This document shows, in pieces, positions 35,401 through 46,030 of a stretch of 64,000 nt of DNA. Positions within the stretch are counted from its first letter, which is position 1; the number at the start of each line of letters is the position of its first letter. The notes below the pieces were generated by a model that saw only the letters and a list, made by a program, of their open reading frames with translations, ran no database searches and was not told the DNA's origin. The position numbers were made by a program, and so were the translations under genes. This stretch comes from Sipunculus nudus (lineage: Eukaryota; Annelida; Sipuncula; Golfingiida; Sipunculidae), in NCBI GenBank assembly GCA_026874595.1, contig CM049316.1:19243839-19307838 (forward strand), in the 5' to 3' direction.

Positions 35401-38400
35401 TCTCATTGCATTTAATTTTGGTTAATACCACTAGTCTTTACAAAATTCTTGAAGCTTTCTTTTAAAACAAAAGATATACAAGAGCATTTGCCATCTAATA
35501 ATATACCACTAAGTCATGACTTAATTACATTACAATCACAAAGTTATGTAGATTCTTGTAGTTCTGTGCAAGGATTTGACCAAATTCTAAAGGATCAGGT
35601 GCTTCCTACTAGACCTGCATGTTTTATATAAAATATATAGTCACTTATCTCAATGAGAGCACATAAAAAATGCAGGTCTTTCTCAAATTAGAATGCCTTT
35701 TACCATGTTTGTGTTTTTTATCTCCATACAGAACTTCCATATGGCTGGGAAATGCAAGTGAACAATGAAGGGCAGGTTTTGTATATTGAGTAAGTTATGT
35801 ATTTATATGATAAAATTTTGGATTATCTTGGAAATCACCTTTTTAACACAGTCACATATAAAGGTCTTCCTAAGTTGTGTCAGTATATACATTATCTTGT
35901 GTGCTTTATTGTCAAAGTTAAAGGGAGTCTTCATGTTCTTTATGGTTTTAAAATATACGGAACTATCCACTAGTCTCTTTTCACACGCCCATGCACACAA
36001 AGTTGATAAAAATTTAACATGTAAAAATTAAAAACAAATAAAATGGTAAAAGAGAATCCAGTTAATATTCCCAGGAATTCATGGAAATATATATTAGCTT
36101 GTTAGCCTAAACAGTGTGAAGTGTTTATCTAGAAATGTCCTTTAAACATGAAAATATATTTGCTACATAAACCATATCTTGAATATAAACATGCTTGACT
36201 GCATAAATATATTCACCTATATTGTCTCATTTTTTTTTTCTTTATGCAAGTATAACCGTCCTCTTCTTATCTAGATTATTAACAAGGCTGTCCATATGAT
36301 TTATAAATTTGTTAAAGAGGGCACATACCAAAAAGAACAAATGATTTAAAAAAAATAAATGGATTTATGTACTTTTTCAAGTCATATAAACAAGAAGACA
36401 ACCTTCACAGACCCCAGGTTAGCATTTGCGGTGGATGCAGAGAGCAAAACCAGAGGTAAATCTGGGAGGAAGGAGATAAAGCAGAAATACGATGCCAGTA
36501 CAACAGCTCAGCAGATTCTACAAGGTCGTGACCTCACAGGAAAATATGCTGTCATCACTGGTGCAAACTCTGGAATAGGTTTGTTACAAATATCATCAGT
36601 GAGACCAGCATGTATTTAAGAAAATGGAATAGATACAACATTAACTATTTACTTTTAATCTGTTCTACATAGTCAAATTGGATGTTCTTATATCTGCTTG
36701 GTTCTATATTTAGTCATCCTACAAAATCACTTATTGACCATATTTTGATATGCAGGTTGGTGCCATAATGTTAGGGCACTGGACTTGTAATCCCTATGTT
36801 GGCTAATGTTGAAAATGGTCCTATTAAAAAGTGAAACCCATTTCCATAAAGCCCACGAACTTAAATTTGTTATTATATATTAAACTTTATGGAAAATCAT
36901 TCAAAATATCTGAAATATATACCTTTCATTGTACATATTCAGCCTGCATTGTGCAGCCAGTTCTGGGCCCATTTCTTGTGACCAGTGAAGCAGCACTAGA
37001 CATTGGTTAGGTAATCCAGCCAAGCATGGGTCAGTGGAGGTGACTACTGGTACTATTTAGTCAAATAATTAGTCTACCCTAACAATCATATATGCCATAC
37101 ATGGCATTAAATGTTACGCTCTGGACTTTTCGGGCAGTATTTCATATTTCTTGTCAGCAGTCAATTAACTTAAATCTACAAATTTCCCAAAAGTACCACA
37201 GTATATTTTCAGTATTAATTTGTTTAACCTTCAATGTTCGGGTGGTCATAATAATGACAGAATCAAGTTGATGGCATGGCTGCTGATTCACCAATCAAAA
37301 CCAACTATCAGACTTTGTGTGTTATTTTTTCAAGGTTGAGTGATAATTTGCACATATTTTACAGACACACAGAAAATAAAATTGGGAATGATGATTGGCC
37401 AAACCACACACATGTTAAGGGAATCCCAGGGATAATTTGTCATTTTCAAGCATTTGAAAATTGGATGAGTTCGCTAGAGACCAGCGCAGTCAGAGGAAAT
37501 GGTCAGAAAACTGGCCGCAAATCCATCACAGCACCTGTACCGGATTCTGATATACCTACCTATGTCATGGGTATATGTCATTTTCTGGCTGCCTTCTGTC
37601 CTGATTCATTGCTGTGCTCTCTACACCCAGGAGTGAATGGGCATTTGTCATGGGCAGCAGGCAAATGTAGAACAAATAAGCTTCTAGGGCCTGTTATGGC
37701 TACTTGATAATATGCTACCAAGGAGGCAGAGAAAAGCTACAAGAATGAACAGCCTTGATAGATAAGAAAGCCAAAAGTGTACATTCAAATGAGACTGACA
37801 TCATCAGTGCTAACCAACTAGAAACCTGCACCTTTTAATTCATAAGATTATAAACTTTATGTATATTTTTACTTTTTTTTGTGAGGTTTATATTAGCAGG
37901 TGATCATTTTATTTATCTTTGCAAGTTTATATGGTAATTGTTTGTATCGTAATTTCAAATCCAGTTTTGATGTTTACAGGTTTTGAGACTGCCAGGGCAC
38001 TGGCTCTGCATGGAGCCTTTGTGGTGCTTGCCTGTCGAGACATGACCAGAGCCAACATGGCTGTGGAAGCCATAAAAAAAGAAAGGCCACAGGCTGAAGT
38101 GGTCGCCTCACATCTAGATCTCCTGTCTCTCCGATGTGTGAAGCAGTTTGCAGAAAACTACAAAGATAGAAAATGGTAAGACAGCTGGGTATTATCACAT
38201 AATTGACCTCACCACCAGAACCCTTATGACCCGCCCTTTTGACCTAATTATTAAAATGAGCCCCCAAAATGCTCCTACACAGCAGGTCTTCCTTGCAACA
38301 GCTGTTTACAAGACAATACTGATGTCACAATTGTCGATGACGTAGACGTCACACTGACTGATGTCATCAACTGGAATCACTGCCCTGATGAATATATCGC

Positions 38401-41400
38401 AGTTATTGTGAACAGTCTTGCATTATTTTGGATTATTTGTCTCATACAAAGTACATGCCATGCAGGTAAGACATCATTATTCATGTGGTAGTCAGAGGAA
38501 TGGCTCCTGCAACCTTTGGCCTTGAACTTTTTATACTGTCTCCTTTGTATAAAAAAATAATCCAATAAAACATGCCAATACAAGTACTGCCAGTCTGGTA
38601 CAGACAACAGGTGTTCTGTTTGGGAGAGGTCTCCCAAATTACGCAAATTTTATTATTCTCAAGTGACTGACAATTTACAGTACTGTTGCGGACCTAATTG
38701 GCTGCATGGAACAGTTATGCTCATGATTATTCATTAAATGAATATGCTATTAAGGTTACATGAAGTTCACAGATAGGTCAGTTATGAGCATGTGAAATGA
38801 TAATGAAGAGTGTCAGGTCTGTTGTCTGCTTGTATGTCATATTTTGGAGAGAAAAAAGGAGAAAAAACCCCTAATTTTAAAATCAATCAAAAAGCCATTT
38901 TAAATGCACATTAGACCCCATAAAATATATAACATTTTAAATCTGGTACAGTGCTCTTTCTAGTGGTATATGTATTATGAAATTAACATTCTTCTACTCA
39001 TGCTTTTTGTATTACAGGCCTCTACACATTTTGATTTTAAATGCTGGTGTGTTTGGCCTGCCGTTCACACAGACAGAGGATGGTTTTGAGACCACATTCC
39101 AGGTGAACTACCTGGCTCAGTTTTACCTGCTTCAGTTGTTTAAAGATATCCTCATTGACTCTAGTCCCACAAGGGTAGTCATCATCTCAGCAGAGTCACA
39201 TAGGTGAGTCTGATGATGTTTAAGATATAAAAATTTTGTATACCTCCTAAAACTCAATCTGTTGGGCTTTTACACCCAAGTCTGAAGCCTATCAGGCCAG
39301 AGCTAAACCCAGTTTCTGTAGCGTGATGCAACTTATGAGTTAAACCCCTCCTGGATGGGACGATAGTCCGTCCAGGTTACCTTCCCAGTATTTACTGGTA
39401 CCCATTTTTTTACTGCTTGGTGTACAGAGGCACACTTGCGGTTGGGACCTTGCCCAAGGGTCTTGGCATGGTGGGAGTCTGACTGGGATTTGAACTCATG
39501 ACCTCTCAGTCATAAGCCTGGCACCAGAACCATTACACCACCACCCAGCTTACACCACCGCTCCCTAAAACACAAGACCAGCAAGATATGTTTTAGGGGC
39601 GAAACCGTGTGGTTAATGCATTGGCCTCGGATACTGAGAATTTTGATAAAACATTAGATAAGAGCCCATGCTTGTTTCGTCAAAAGGCAAAATATTGATA
39701 TATTATCAAAAATGTCAGATCTTTACTATTTTCTGTTAAAAATCAAAAAGAATTTCCACTTGTCTGATAAAATAACCAGACTTCATCAAGCTGTTAAGAT
39801 TAGCAATGTATATAAAAACCAAGGAAATTGTCCCATGCTTGACATGTCTATGACAAAAATATTCACATGTTGAGATACTCTGTATAGGTTCCTGCATGGT
39901 AATTATATAAAATCGCAAAAATTTAACCCCCACTGAAAAAAGATAAAATCATCAAACTGCAGCCTAACAAATATGAAGTCAGCAACAGTATATGGTCAAG
40001 AAGATTCCCTTTAAATGTATTACATACAAAACTTTTCTCTACAGATTTTCCGACTTAACCTTGGCTAACATATCTGAAGACAAGCTGTCACCACCAGCAG
40101 TTCAGTACAGTTCACTGCATGCATACAACCAGTCCAAGCTATGTGGGTTGTTAATGTGTCAGGAAGTCCACCGACGGATGGCCGCTGTCGGGATCTGGTG
40201 TAATGCTGTACATCCAGGAAATATGATATGTACTGGTATTTCTAGGAACTGGTGGCTCTACAGAATACTGTTCTCATTAGCTCGGCCCTTCACCAAGAGC
40301 AAGGTGGGACATCACTCATGTATATGATTTGTTTCTTTACAAAGATTTCTCTTCTATCATACATAGGATACATAGGCAATTTAATGGGATAATAAAAAAA
40401 TGTAAGCTTCATTCAGTCTTATCTAATAGTAGGGGATGCACTAGCATCAAATATATCTGACATTATTAATTTAGATAATTATATTTCTGCAATAAAAGAT
40501 AGAATAGAATAGAATAAGTTTATTCAGGAAAAGGCCAAAAGTTGCAAAAAAGAAACATCAACATAGTAATACAATATAAATATCAAATTTTCAGTAATAC
40601 AATAAAAATATCCAATTATAAATCAGGTTATCAATCTGCCATCAATAGTTCAAGGTTAACACTTAATAAATTAACTATCCGATGATTGTTCTCTTCTTTT
40701 AATGAATGATATACATAATAAATATATATAACTATCCGATGATTGTTCTCTTCTTTTAATGAATGATATACAAATGCTGCAACAGTAGCTATCTCGCAAG
40801 GTTCCTTTAAATTAAAAAGTTCCTTTAAATTGTGTTCTTTGGTTCTCGTAAGTCAGCTCTTAAGTACTTAACCCTCAGATCTACATACATAGGACATTTA
40901 AGCATGAAGTGACTTTCATCTTCTAATATGTTAAATCCTCTATTAAAACAATACATACAAATTCTTTCTTCTTTAGCTGTTCCCTGATGTCTGCCAGTTT
41001 CAATGGATAATTTATGATTTGAACATCGTAATTTGGAAAGTGCCTGTCTATGACTTTTGTTAGGAACACATGAAATGTACTTTTCTGCTGTCAGCATTGA
41101 TTTAAAATGACCCATAGAAATCAAACTTGTTACATACGGTTTTATCTTCTTGCCATTCTTGCATTGCTATATTCTTAAGTCTCTGTTTGAAATTTGTGAT
41201 TAAAATGTTACTATTTCCCACATACTGTGCTAACCAAACATAAGCAAAGCTTGTTTTAAACAATAATATTCTTATATGACTTGCCCAAGTTATTTTTCCG
41301 TGTTCATCTAACTTTTCCATCAAATTATATAGGCGCCTTGGGTGTCTTTTGTCTGCCATTTGTAATATCTTTAACCAGTACTTGATGTATTTTATTGAAT

Positions 41401-42323
41401 AAGTTACAAAAAGAGGATACTGTCAACAATCTCCTAATGCAGTGTTTATTTCAAAGATAGGCAATAAAAGATAAATACCCCTGAAGTCTCTTTTTAAACA
41501 TACCTTGATAATACAAGAAAAGTACTCACACTTTTATTGAAATTGTGTTGCCACACAAATATATTCACATTGGTTATGTCATGGCAGGTTTGAGCACTGT
41601 AGCTGGTGTCTTTTTGTACCAAAATGCATGAAAATGTAGGCAAAGTACACTTATTGTTGTTAGATATGTTCCAGTTGGGATCTAAATAAGATACTTCTAC
41701 TATGGTGCAAAAGTTATGTCACAGTGTTTATAAAACCCTTATAAAGATGAATGGATTGTATGATGTTATATTACCATTTAACTCAATATAGGGGCAGGGA
41801 CAAAATAACAGACCATCATATCAAAAGACATTTCATTGTGGAAGATGCCTAATGTGATCAGGGCTGGCACAATCTATCAACATTAGTCGTACCAAGAGGA
41901 CTTATGAAATTATTGATTAACCCAGACCAGCTCTGACAATATTATCTGTGGTTCTGGCAAGATTTGATACATTATCAGTGTCTCTGACATGTGTTAATAA
42001 ATATATACATGAAAAAAATCAGAACCTGTGCACTAAACAAAACAGATCTTCATTTTATTCTCCATCTTCATCCATGATAATCAATGCAACAAATTTTAAA
42101 CTTAATTGATTTGTCTGCTTTATAACTTCTTGTGTTTCAGGAACAAGGGGCTTCAACCACTGTTTACTGTGCAGCTGCCAGAGAACTAGAAGGGGTAGGA
42201 GGCTTCTACTTCAACCACTGCTTCCAGTGTGTGCCGTCAGATGTTGCCACTAACAGAGAACTGTCAAATGCACTGTGGACTTTGAGTGACCGCATGGTCA
42301 ATAAATGTCTGATGCAGAGGTGA
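23360..42323 (+). CDS. WWOX: WW domain-containing oxidoreductase (WWOX), eight coding exons
   Basis: Coding exons: 23360-23466, 34921-34985, 35732-35789, 36382-36578, 37980-38175, 39018-39203, 40045-40303 and 42141-42323. They total 1251 bases, 416 residues plus stop (human about 414). All introns are GT-AG and phases join correctly. WW1 ([11 protein letters not shown] ... TQWHHP) spans residues about 17-49 with both Trp. WW2 ([10 protein letters not shown] ... [10 protein letters not shown]) spans about 58-91 and has Phe in place of the second Trp. The SDR domain follows: cofactor motif [11 protein letters not shown] motif, catalytic Ser in ISAESHR, and the YNQSK catalytic Tyr/Lys. In vertebrates WWOX binds PPxY proteins and acts in stress, apoptosis and steroid or lipid metabolism; its physiological substrate is unsettled. 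Start at 23360 gives the same 13-residue lead before DSEDELP's final segment as human. Poly(A) site not identified. Confidence 0.96.
23467..25330 (+). repeat. 89-bp minisatellite, 21 units, starting at the WWOX exon 1 splice donor
   Basis: Units begin at 23467, 23556, 23645, 23734, 23824, 23913, 23999, 24088, 24177, 24266, 24355, 24444, 24533, 24622, 24711, 24797, 24886, 24975, 25064, 25153 and 25242. Eighteen units are 89 bases, two are 86 and one is 90. Each starts gtaagtgtaagcagagggca (two read ctaagt) and contains ttctgctcacaaaatat and ctccattcac. The first unit starts with the real intron donor, so the array reiterates donor-like sequence. Units 3-11 and 12-20 form a 799-base higher-order duplication. 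Confidence 0.98.
25331..28745 (+). repeat. Cluster of diverged dispersed-repeat copies in WWOX intron 1
   Basis: Segments 25331-25930 and 26020-26710 are diverged copies of each other (TTAGCT.AGCTG, TCATCTGAGCT.TAG, GTTAGA.ATC.AAAATTCA, AATCTCCTACCA-like blocks). Segments 26762-26910 and 27910-28055 share GGTGTACAGTT and GAGAT.CCCTGCTGT. Segments 27440-27905 and 28320-28740 share CTCATCAATACAAACC and ACCAACCATGGCCT, and end GTGACC.AT.GGTCC.TTGTT. Non-coding. Confidence 0.7.
28746..29332. repeat. Degenerate repeat with AGGTCAAAGGTCA
   Basis: Contains two diverged copies of AACTTACCAG...CTTATT.AATGAGG and an AGGTCAAAGGTCA at 29008. Non-coding intron sequence. Confidence 0.5.
29333..31036 (+). 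repeat. AGCTCAGCTGAC-type dispersed repeat, copy B
   Basis: Longer counterpart of copy A (18945-20330). Units of about 60-120 bases each contain CATCCCAAACCTT, a CACCTACCAA.AGGGGAAGAA block and AGGTCAAAGGTCAAGGTCACAG-like blocks. The shared 3' part runs to TTTGGAGAATTTG at 31036 before the copies diverge. Confidence 0.8.
31150..31650 (+). repeat. AGCTCAGCTGAC-type dispersed repeat, shorter third copy
   Basis: It starts TTTTTAGCTCAGCTGACTTT and ends GTCAGCTGAGCGTCATGACC then CATGGGTCACTTGTT. The first and last 13 bases (AGCTCAGCTGAC / GTCAGCTGAGC) are inverted repeats, suggesting the true ends of the repeat unit. Confidence 0.7.
31651..32110. other. WWOX intron 1 sequence, nothing recognised
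   Basis: Mixed-composition intron DNA without open frames of interest, repeats or RNA genes that I could identify. Confidence 0.5.
32113..33852. mobile_element. 1.74-kb TA-flanked TIR element with GGTTACTTTGGCCC motifs
   Basis: The left end CAGTAAAACGGGGTTACTTT and the right end AAAGTAACCCCGTTTTACGG are inverted repeats of about 27 bases (extending into GGCCC), each bordered by TA (32111-32112, 33853-33854). The motif TACTTTGGCCCA or its complement recurs inside (about 32145, 32505, 32525, 33610, 33648). The ends resemble pogo-group elements. No transposase is left. A SINE-like segment sits inside at 32896-33240. Confidence 0.85.
32896..33240 (-). mobile_element. Diverged SINE copy nested in the 32113 element
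   Basis: Same order of blocks as the clearer SINE at 33885-34195: CTGGACTATTTGACAGGGAA, CCCTGAAAGGCACACT, GAGTGAAACATGGC, ACCATTAAGATTACAGA, then GAGTCCTGTCCTCTACCCCTAG at the tRNA-like end. Confidence 0.65.
33885..34195 (-). mobile_element. tRNA-derived SINE (minus strand)
   Basis: On the minus strand the head reads GGCTCCTGTGGTCTAGGGGT then AGAGCACAGGACTC, followed by GTCTTGAGTTCAAATCCCAG, which resemble A- and B-box promoter blocks of a tRNA. The body contains GGGGTTCCTCAGTGG. It is a retroposed element, not a functional tRNA: the cloverleaf continues into SINE body and the B box is degenerate. Confidence 0.75.
34196..34920. other. AT-rich end of WWOX intron 1
   Basis: Low-complexity AT-rich sequence leading to the exon 2 acceptor (ggtttacag). 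Nothing else recognised. Confidence 0.5.
34921..34985 (+). CDS. WWOX: WWOX coding exon 2
   Basis: A 65-base exon finishing WW1 (QWHHP), followed by the basic stretch GKKKQVAG, which corresponds to the nuclear localisation signal GKRKRVAG in human. Acceptor tttacag, donor gtaggc. Confidence 0.93.
35732..35789 (+). CDS. WWOX: WWOX coding exon 3
   Basis: A 58-base exon with the start of WW2 ([15 protein letters not shown]). Acceptor ccatacag, donor gtaagt; phases 1 and 2. Confidence 0.95.
36382..36578 (+). CDS. WWOX: WWOX coding exon 4
   Basis: A 197-base exon encoding the end of WW2 ([15 protein letters not shown]), a linker about six residues longer than human with a Lys/Arg/Ser-rich stretch, and the SDR start TGANSGIG. 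Acceptor ttcaag, donor gtttgt. Confidence 0.95.
36579..37979. other. WWOX intron 4, includes an unexplained 143-codon open frame
   Basis: The open frame 37276-37707 has no recognisable domain. Its 3' part (CACCCAGGAGTGAATGGGCA, then AATAAGCTTCTAGGGCCTGT) resembles SINE-like repeat tails, so I treat it as repeat-derived. A weak tRNA-like head (GGTGCCATAATGTTAGGGCA) is at about 36757. Confidence 0.4.
37980..38175 (+). CDS. WWOX: WWOX coding exon 5
   Basis: A 196-base exon ([20 protein letters not shown] ...) covering the second Rossmann strand and the [15 protein letters not shown] segment. Its length equals human exons 5 plus 6 (107 + 89), so one intron present in human is absent. Confidence 0.95.
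38236..38790 (+). repeat. Dispersed 560-bp repeat in WWOX intron 5
   Basis: Close relative of 56388-56950 in GAS8 intron 3: shared CCCTTTTGACCT-like start, TGATGTCACA, CATGCAGGTAAGACAT, GAATGGCTCCTGCAACC and TGAATATGC.ATTAAGGTTAC. No open frame is shared, so it is a non-coding mobile repeat. Confidence 0.85.
39018..39203 (+). CDS. WWOX: WWOX coding exon 6
   Basis: A 186-base exon, the same length as human exon 7. It contains [22 protein letters not shown] and the catalytic-serine strand [10 protein letters not shown]. Confidence 0.95.
39262..39545 (-). mobile_element. tRNA-derived SINE in WWOX intron 6 (minus strand)
   Basis: Its minus-strand head has TGGTGTAATGGTTCTGGTGC and GAGGTCATGAGTTCAAATCC (A- and B-box-like). 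Its far end, CTTGGGTGTAAAAGCCCAAC, matches the end of the SINE at 62357-62625, so both belong to one family. Confidence 0.8.
40045..40303 (+). CDS. WWOX: WWOX coding exon 7
   Basis: A 259-base exon with [12 protein letters not shown] (catalytic Tyr and Lys), NAVHPGNM and the LARPFTKSK segment. Two residues shorter than human overall. Donor gtggga. Confidence 0.95.
40492..41457 (-). mobile_element. 5'-truncated LINE copy in WWOX intron 7 (minus strand)
   Basis: Same family as 3950-8540. On the minus strand it covers only the C-terminal coding region and 3' end. Frames 41102-41359 and 40825-41124 carry the [13 protein letters not shown] and ERICMYC ... ED.SHFMLKC motifs, an intact CxxC...H...C knuckle, better preserved than the + strand copy. 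It ends GGCCTTTTCCTGAATAAACT with a (TTCTA)n tail. The truncation point is near 41457. Confidence 0.85.
42141..42323 (+). CDS. WWOX: WWOX coding exon 8 (terminal)
   Basis: A 183-base exon including TGA. It starts [18 protein letters not shown] and ends after a short Trp-containing helix ([13 protein letters not shown]), matching the human C-terminus apart from a slightly shorter tail. Confidence 0.95.
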   Translation, partial: EQGASTTVYCAAARELEGVGGFYFNHCFQCVPSDVATNRELSNALWTLSDRMVNKCLMQR

Positions 42324-43988
42324 CCTCTGTCTTATCCAGTGATTAAGTCAATAATGTAGGGCTTCAAAGATTCATTCTAACATAAAGGAACTGTGCATTG
42401 TTGAAAGTGTTGCCTCAGGCTTAACTTCTTTATCCATTTGATTGTGTGACTGGCTTTTCCAGCCGGCTTATCACCAACTTCATTGCTAACAGATCAAATG
42501 ACTGAACAAATTTTCATCAAAATGAAAAAATGTATTTATGAATATTAAGAATATAACATTTTCTCCTGTGAATGGACAAGCAGACTCACCAGTCAAACAC
42601 AATTTTCTCAGCAGCAGATGTCTGCTCATCTGGAGGTGATGTTGGAGATGTCGGCACAGGCCCCATCAGTTCATTAAAAAAGCCTGTGGCTCATGTTATC
42701 ATGACTAAAATATGCTTTAATATACATTCCAATTCCATATGATGTGGAAATCAGTCATAAATATCATTGCATATATGTTAGCTGTCATAACATTTTTAAA
42801 TTATTGAACACCTTACAGTCAGTGACATAAATTTGTCCGGTGTCTCCCTATATATCACAGAGGACATAGAAATAATTCTTCAAATGTGTGTAATGTTAAA
42901 AACTATTTCATCATTCATGCAGTACATTATTTATAAATATATATTAGTTAAAATAAACCATTGATCATCACATGACTCTTTCTATTATGTGTATACAAGA
43001 GAAAGGAGCAACTGTAAGTCAGATCTGTTCTCTGACACGTGTAAAGTATACCTCAATATAGTCTTCACTGATATTCCACTGTTTTTCATTTTTACAAAGG
43101 GCTCAAATACTGCATGATTTAGTTCATTTTGTGAACTTGTGGGATCGTGAATCATCCACCGTCCACCATCTGTTCCGTACTATCTCATCAGCCGTCATAG
43201 TATTCATCAAAAACTTTGCATCCATATTGCTTATGTGAGGAAGATGTAAAAATAAACATTTGGTGGCGCCACCTGTAGTCACCTGCACTCTGCAGGCTGA
43301 AATGGTCTTTCTCGCTTTTACCAAGGAGCAGTCATGAAGTGTTAACATTTCGGCTTTGGAATAAATTTAAATACAGTCAATTATTTTAAGTGAAGCTGTG
43401 GGCTTATGTGATGGTGTGGTGGCCTCCACAGGCCTTCAGCCATCATCTGTATGTAACCCATACTATCTAAAAAATGGCAGGAGCTAGCATAAATTTCATG
43501 CATAAATCAATTTTACTGTAAAACGTGAGCTAATTTTTTGGATTACTGTATCTTTCTGTAATCTGTAGATTTTACAGGGAAACCACTACAAAAAAAACTT
43601 TGAAAATCTTCTCCTCCCAAACTGTTAAGCCAAATTGTTTAATATTTTATAGAAATAATCCCAGAAACAACTTTCCCAAGTTTGTTCTATGGTTCTAGTT
43701 TGGTGTATTTTGCCGAGTTACAGGAAGCTGAACTTAGTCATTTGGCCAAAAAGCATACTAAAATTGCTATCTGAGACACGGCAGATGCTATCATCACTAA
43801 ATTTTATGCAAATGTTGGTCACTTGACTCATATTTGAAATTTATTTTTTTGTGGCGGAACCTTCATTGACCCGTCTTATGGGGGTAATTTTAGCCTCTTT
43901 CAACCAATAATGTAAACAACTTTTTCAGAATCTTGAACATTGCACACAAATGATTCTAGGTGGCCTTTGTTCATGTTTGCTCAATTAT
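42324..43988. other. WWOX 3' UTR and intergenic DNA
   Basis: The 3' UTR must start here, but no AATAAA could be chosen with confidence (candidates at about 42952, 43246 and 43360). The minus-strand frame at 43124 shows no known domain. Confidence 0.4.
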
Positions 43989-45010
43989 TTTTAGCTCAGC
44001 TGACTGAAAGTCAACTGAGGTATAGGAATGGTGCTTTGTCCATCTTCTGGACATACATTAGCAAGGCACAAATCTTGACTGCTGACCCTAGAAGCTTCTA
44101 AGTGAACATCCAGGGAAGTGAATAAAAATTCTCCTTGGAAACCTGAAATTAGGTCACTGCAACCTAGCTATGGAGCTTGTAGGTAACCACCCTACCCCAG
44201 AATAATTAAAAATTAGAACTACCTTCAGAATCTTTATAATTAATGCCATGATGGATTGCCAGTTTTGTCAGTTCCTGAAAACTGGTGGTGCCACTTGTAT
44301 TTTTTTAAATTTTTACACTATTTACTATTTTTTTTTTTAGACCGTCAAAGGACAGCAATCAGGTCAGTTTCTCAGCTTTGGTGTCATCTAGTGTCCTGAA
44401 ACCCGATGTTTATTGATCATAAGCAGGTGCCCTGTAGTAATCACCCCCTCTGTCCGTCTGTTTGTCTGGCAAATCAAGAAATTCGTTTCCAGATGATAAC
44501 TCATGGATTGACATATGGATTTCAAATTTGACTTGTATATCAACTACCACTAAAGCCAGAACCATATTAATTTTGGGTTCATTATGTCAAAGGTTAAGGA
44601 CACAGGACCCACTTATTTAATTTGATTGTGGATGCATTTTAAGCCAAACTTTATATCCCAAACTTTCCTACTTGTGACTATAGCTGACCTGGCAGTAGGG
44701 GTCAAAGGTCAAGGTCACAGGTGTCATCTGTACACAAATAAGATTCCAGATGACAACTCCAGTTTGGATTGACATATTGGTTTCAACCTTGACTTATATA
44801 TGGCCCACTATGAACGTAAGAACACAATTGATTTTGGGTCATGAGATCAAAAGTCAAGCTCATATGACTCGCTACATTTAAAATGTTGTGGATGCATTTT
44901 AAGCCAAGCTTTTCATCAAAAACCTTCCATTTTCAACATGTTGCGCACCGGCCTATAAGGAAAGTTCTAATTTTGGGTTCAAAGATCAAGGTCACAGGGC
45001 CCATCAATTC
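43989..45010 (+). repeat. AGCTCAGCTGAC-type repeat, diverged
   Basis: It begins TTTTTAGCTCAGCTGACTGA and carries AAATTAGGTCACTGCAACCT, GTCAAAGGTCAAGGTCACAG and repeated GTGGATGCATTTTAAGCCAA blocks, as in copies A and B. Confidence 0.75.
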
Positions 45011-45479
45011 ACAAATTAGTTTATAGACAATGACTCCAGCTTGGATAGACAGATTGGCTTCAAAAGAGCAGAGCTATACAGGCAAGATAAATTATTGGTG
45101 TCTATGTTCAACTTATATGTAAGAAAAATCCATAGATAAAATATATCTGTATTCAGACTTTGTTTTCTGTAGGCATCTGTTGTTATTCTAAACATTTTGA
45201 TAAAACATCTTATGAATATTTCCGCTTGAAAAAGCATTGTAGCCAAAATCTTTCAAGATGTATAAGCAAATTTGACAAGCCCAGATTTTGTCTGTACCTG
45301 TTTCAGATTTGGTAACAGGCCAAGTTTCAGTCTGTATCTATATAAAGTTTGGACAGACTGCAAACTGCATTAGATTTTGCAACAGGCCAAGAGCTGAGTG
45401 AGTGCAGTAGCCACACCTGGCACTAGCTACGCTTCCCTTGGGGGCTTCTGCCTTTGGGACAGCTGAGCTTGGTCAGCCG

Positions 45480-46030
45480 AGTGCACATAACTCAAGAGTA
45501 GTTTCATATATCGGCCTGAATTTTGGCATATCCATGGATTTTCACCATGGATTTCTCGTACACAAGACTGCATGGTATCGCCACATACAATCATTTTTGC
45601 ACAGCGTATGACCCTGCTTATTTCACTGGAGTGATTTGACATATCTGCCTGAAATTTTGCATGTTCATACATCTTCAATGACTCATATACAAGACTGGTA
45701 GCGTCACCAACAATAATGTTTGTGTTGTGTACATCCATGCCAGTAATTCAGGAGTTATTTGACATATCTGCCTGAAATTTTGCATTTCCGCACATCTCGT
45801 ACAGCTTACTTCTAGAATATTCTAGACAAGACCTGTGGTGCCACCAACAATTGGTCTTGGGTTGCATGCATCTGTGCACAGAGCTCAAGAGTGGTTTGAA
45901 GAATCTGACTGGAATCTTGAATGTCCATGCATACGTCTCTGATGACACAAGACTGGATGCGCCACCTGCAATCAATTTTTGCGTAGTATACATCCATGCC
46001 AGTTTCTCAGGAGTGATGGTTGTACTCAGG
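45480..46030. repeat. Tandem repeat, about four units of 120-140 bases
   Basis: Units share GA.TGATTTGACATATCTGCC then TGAAATTTTGCAT, ACAAGACTGG...GCCACC and ACATCCATGCCAGT. Starts near 45497, 45631, 45754 and 45891. Overlapping minus-strand frames of 60-103 codons reflect the repetition. Confidence 0.7.

Noticed and set aside
37276-37707. 143-codon frame in WWOX intron 4
   Set aside because: No known domain, contains SINE-tail-like sequence, and is in an intron on the same strand. Kept only as a note.
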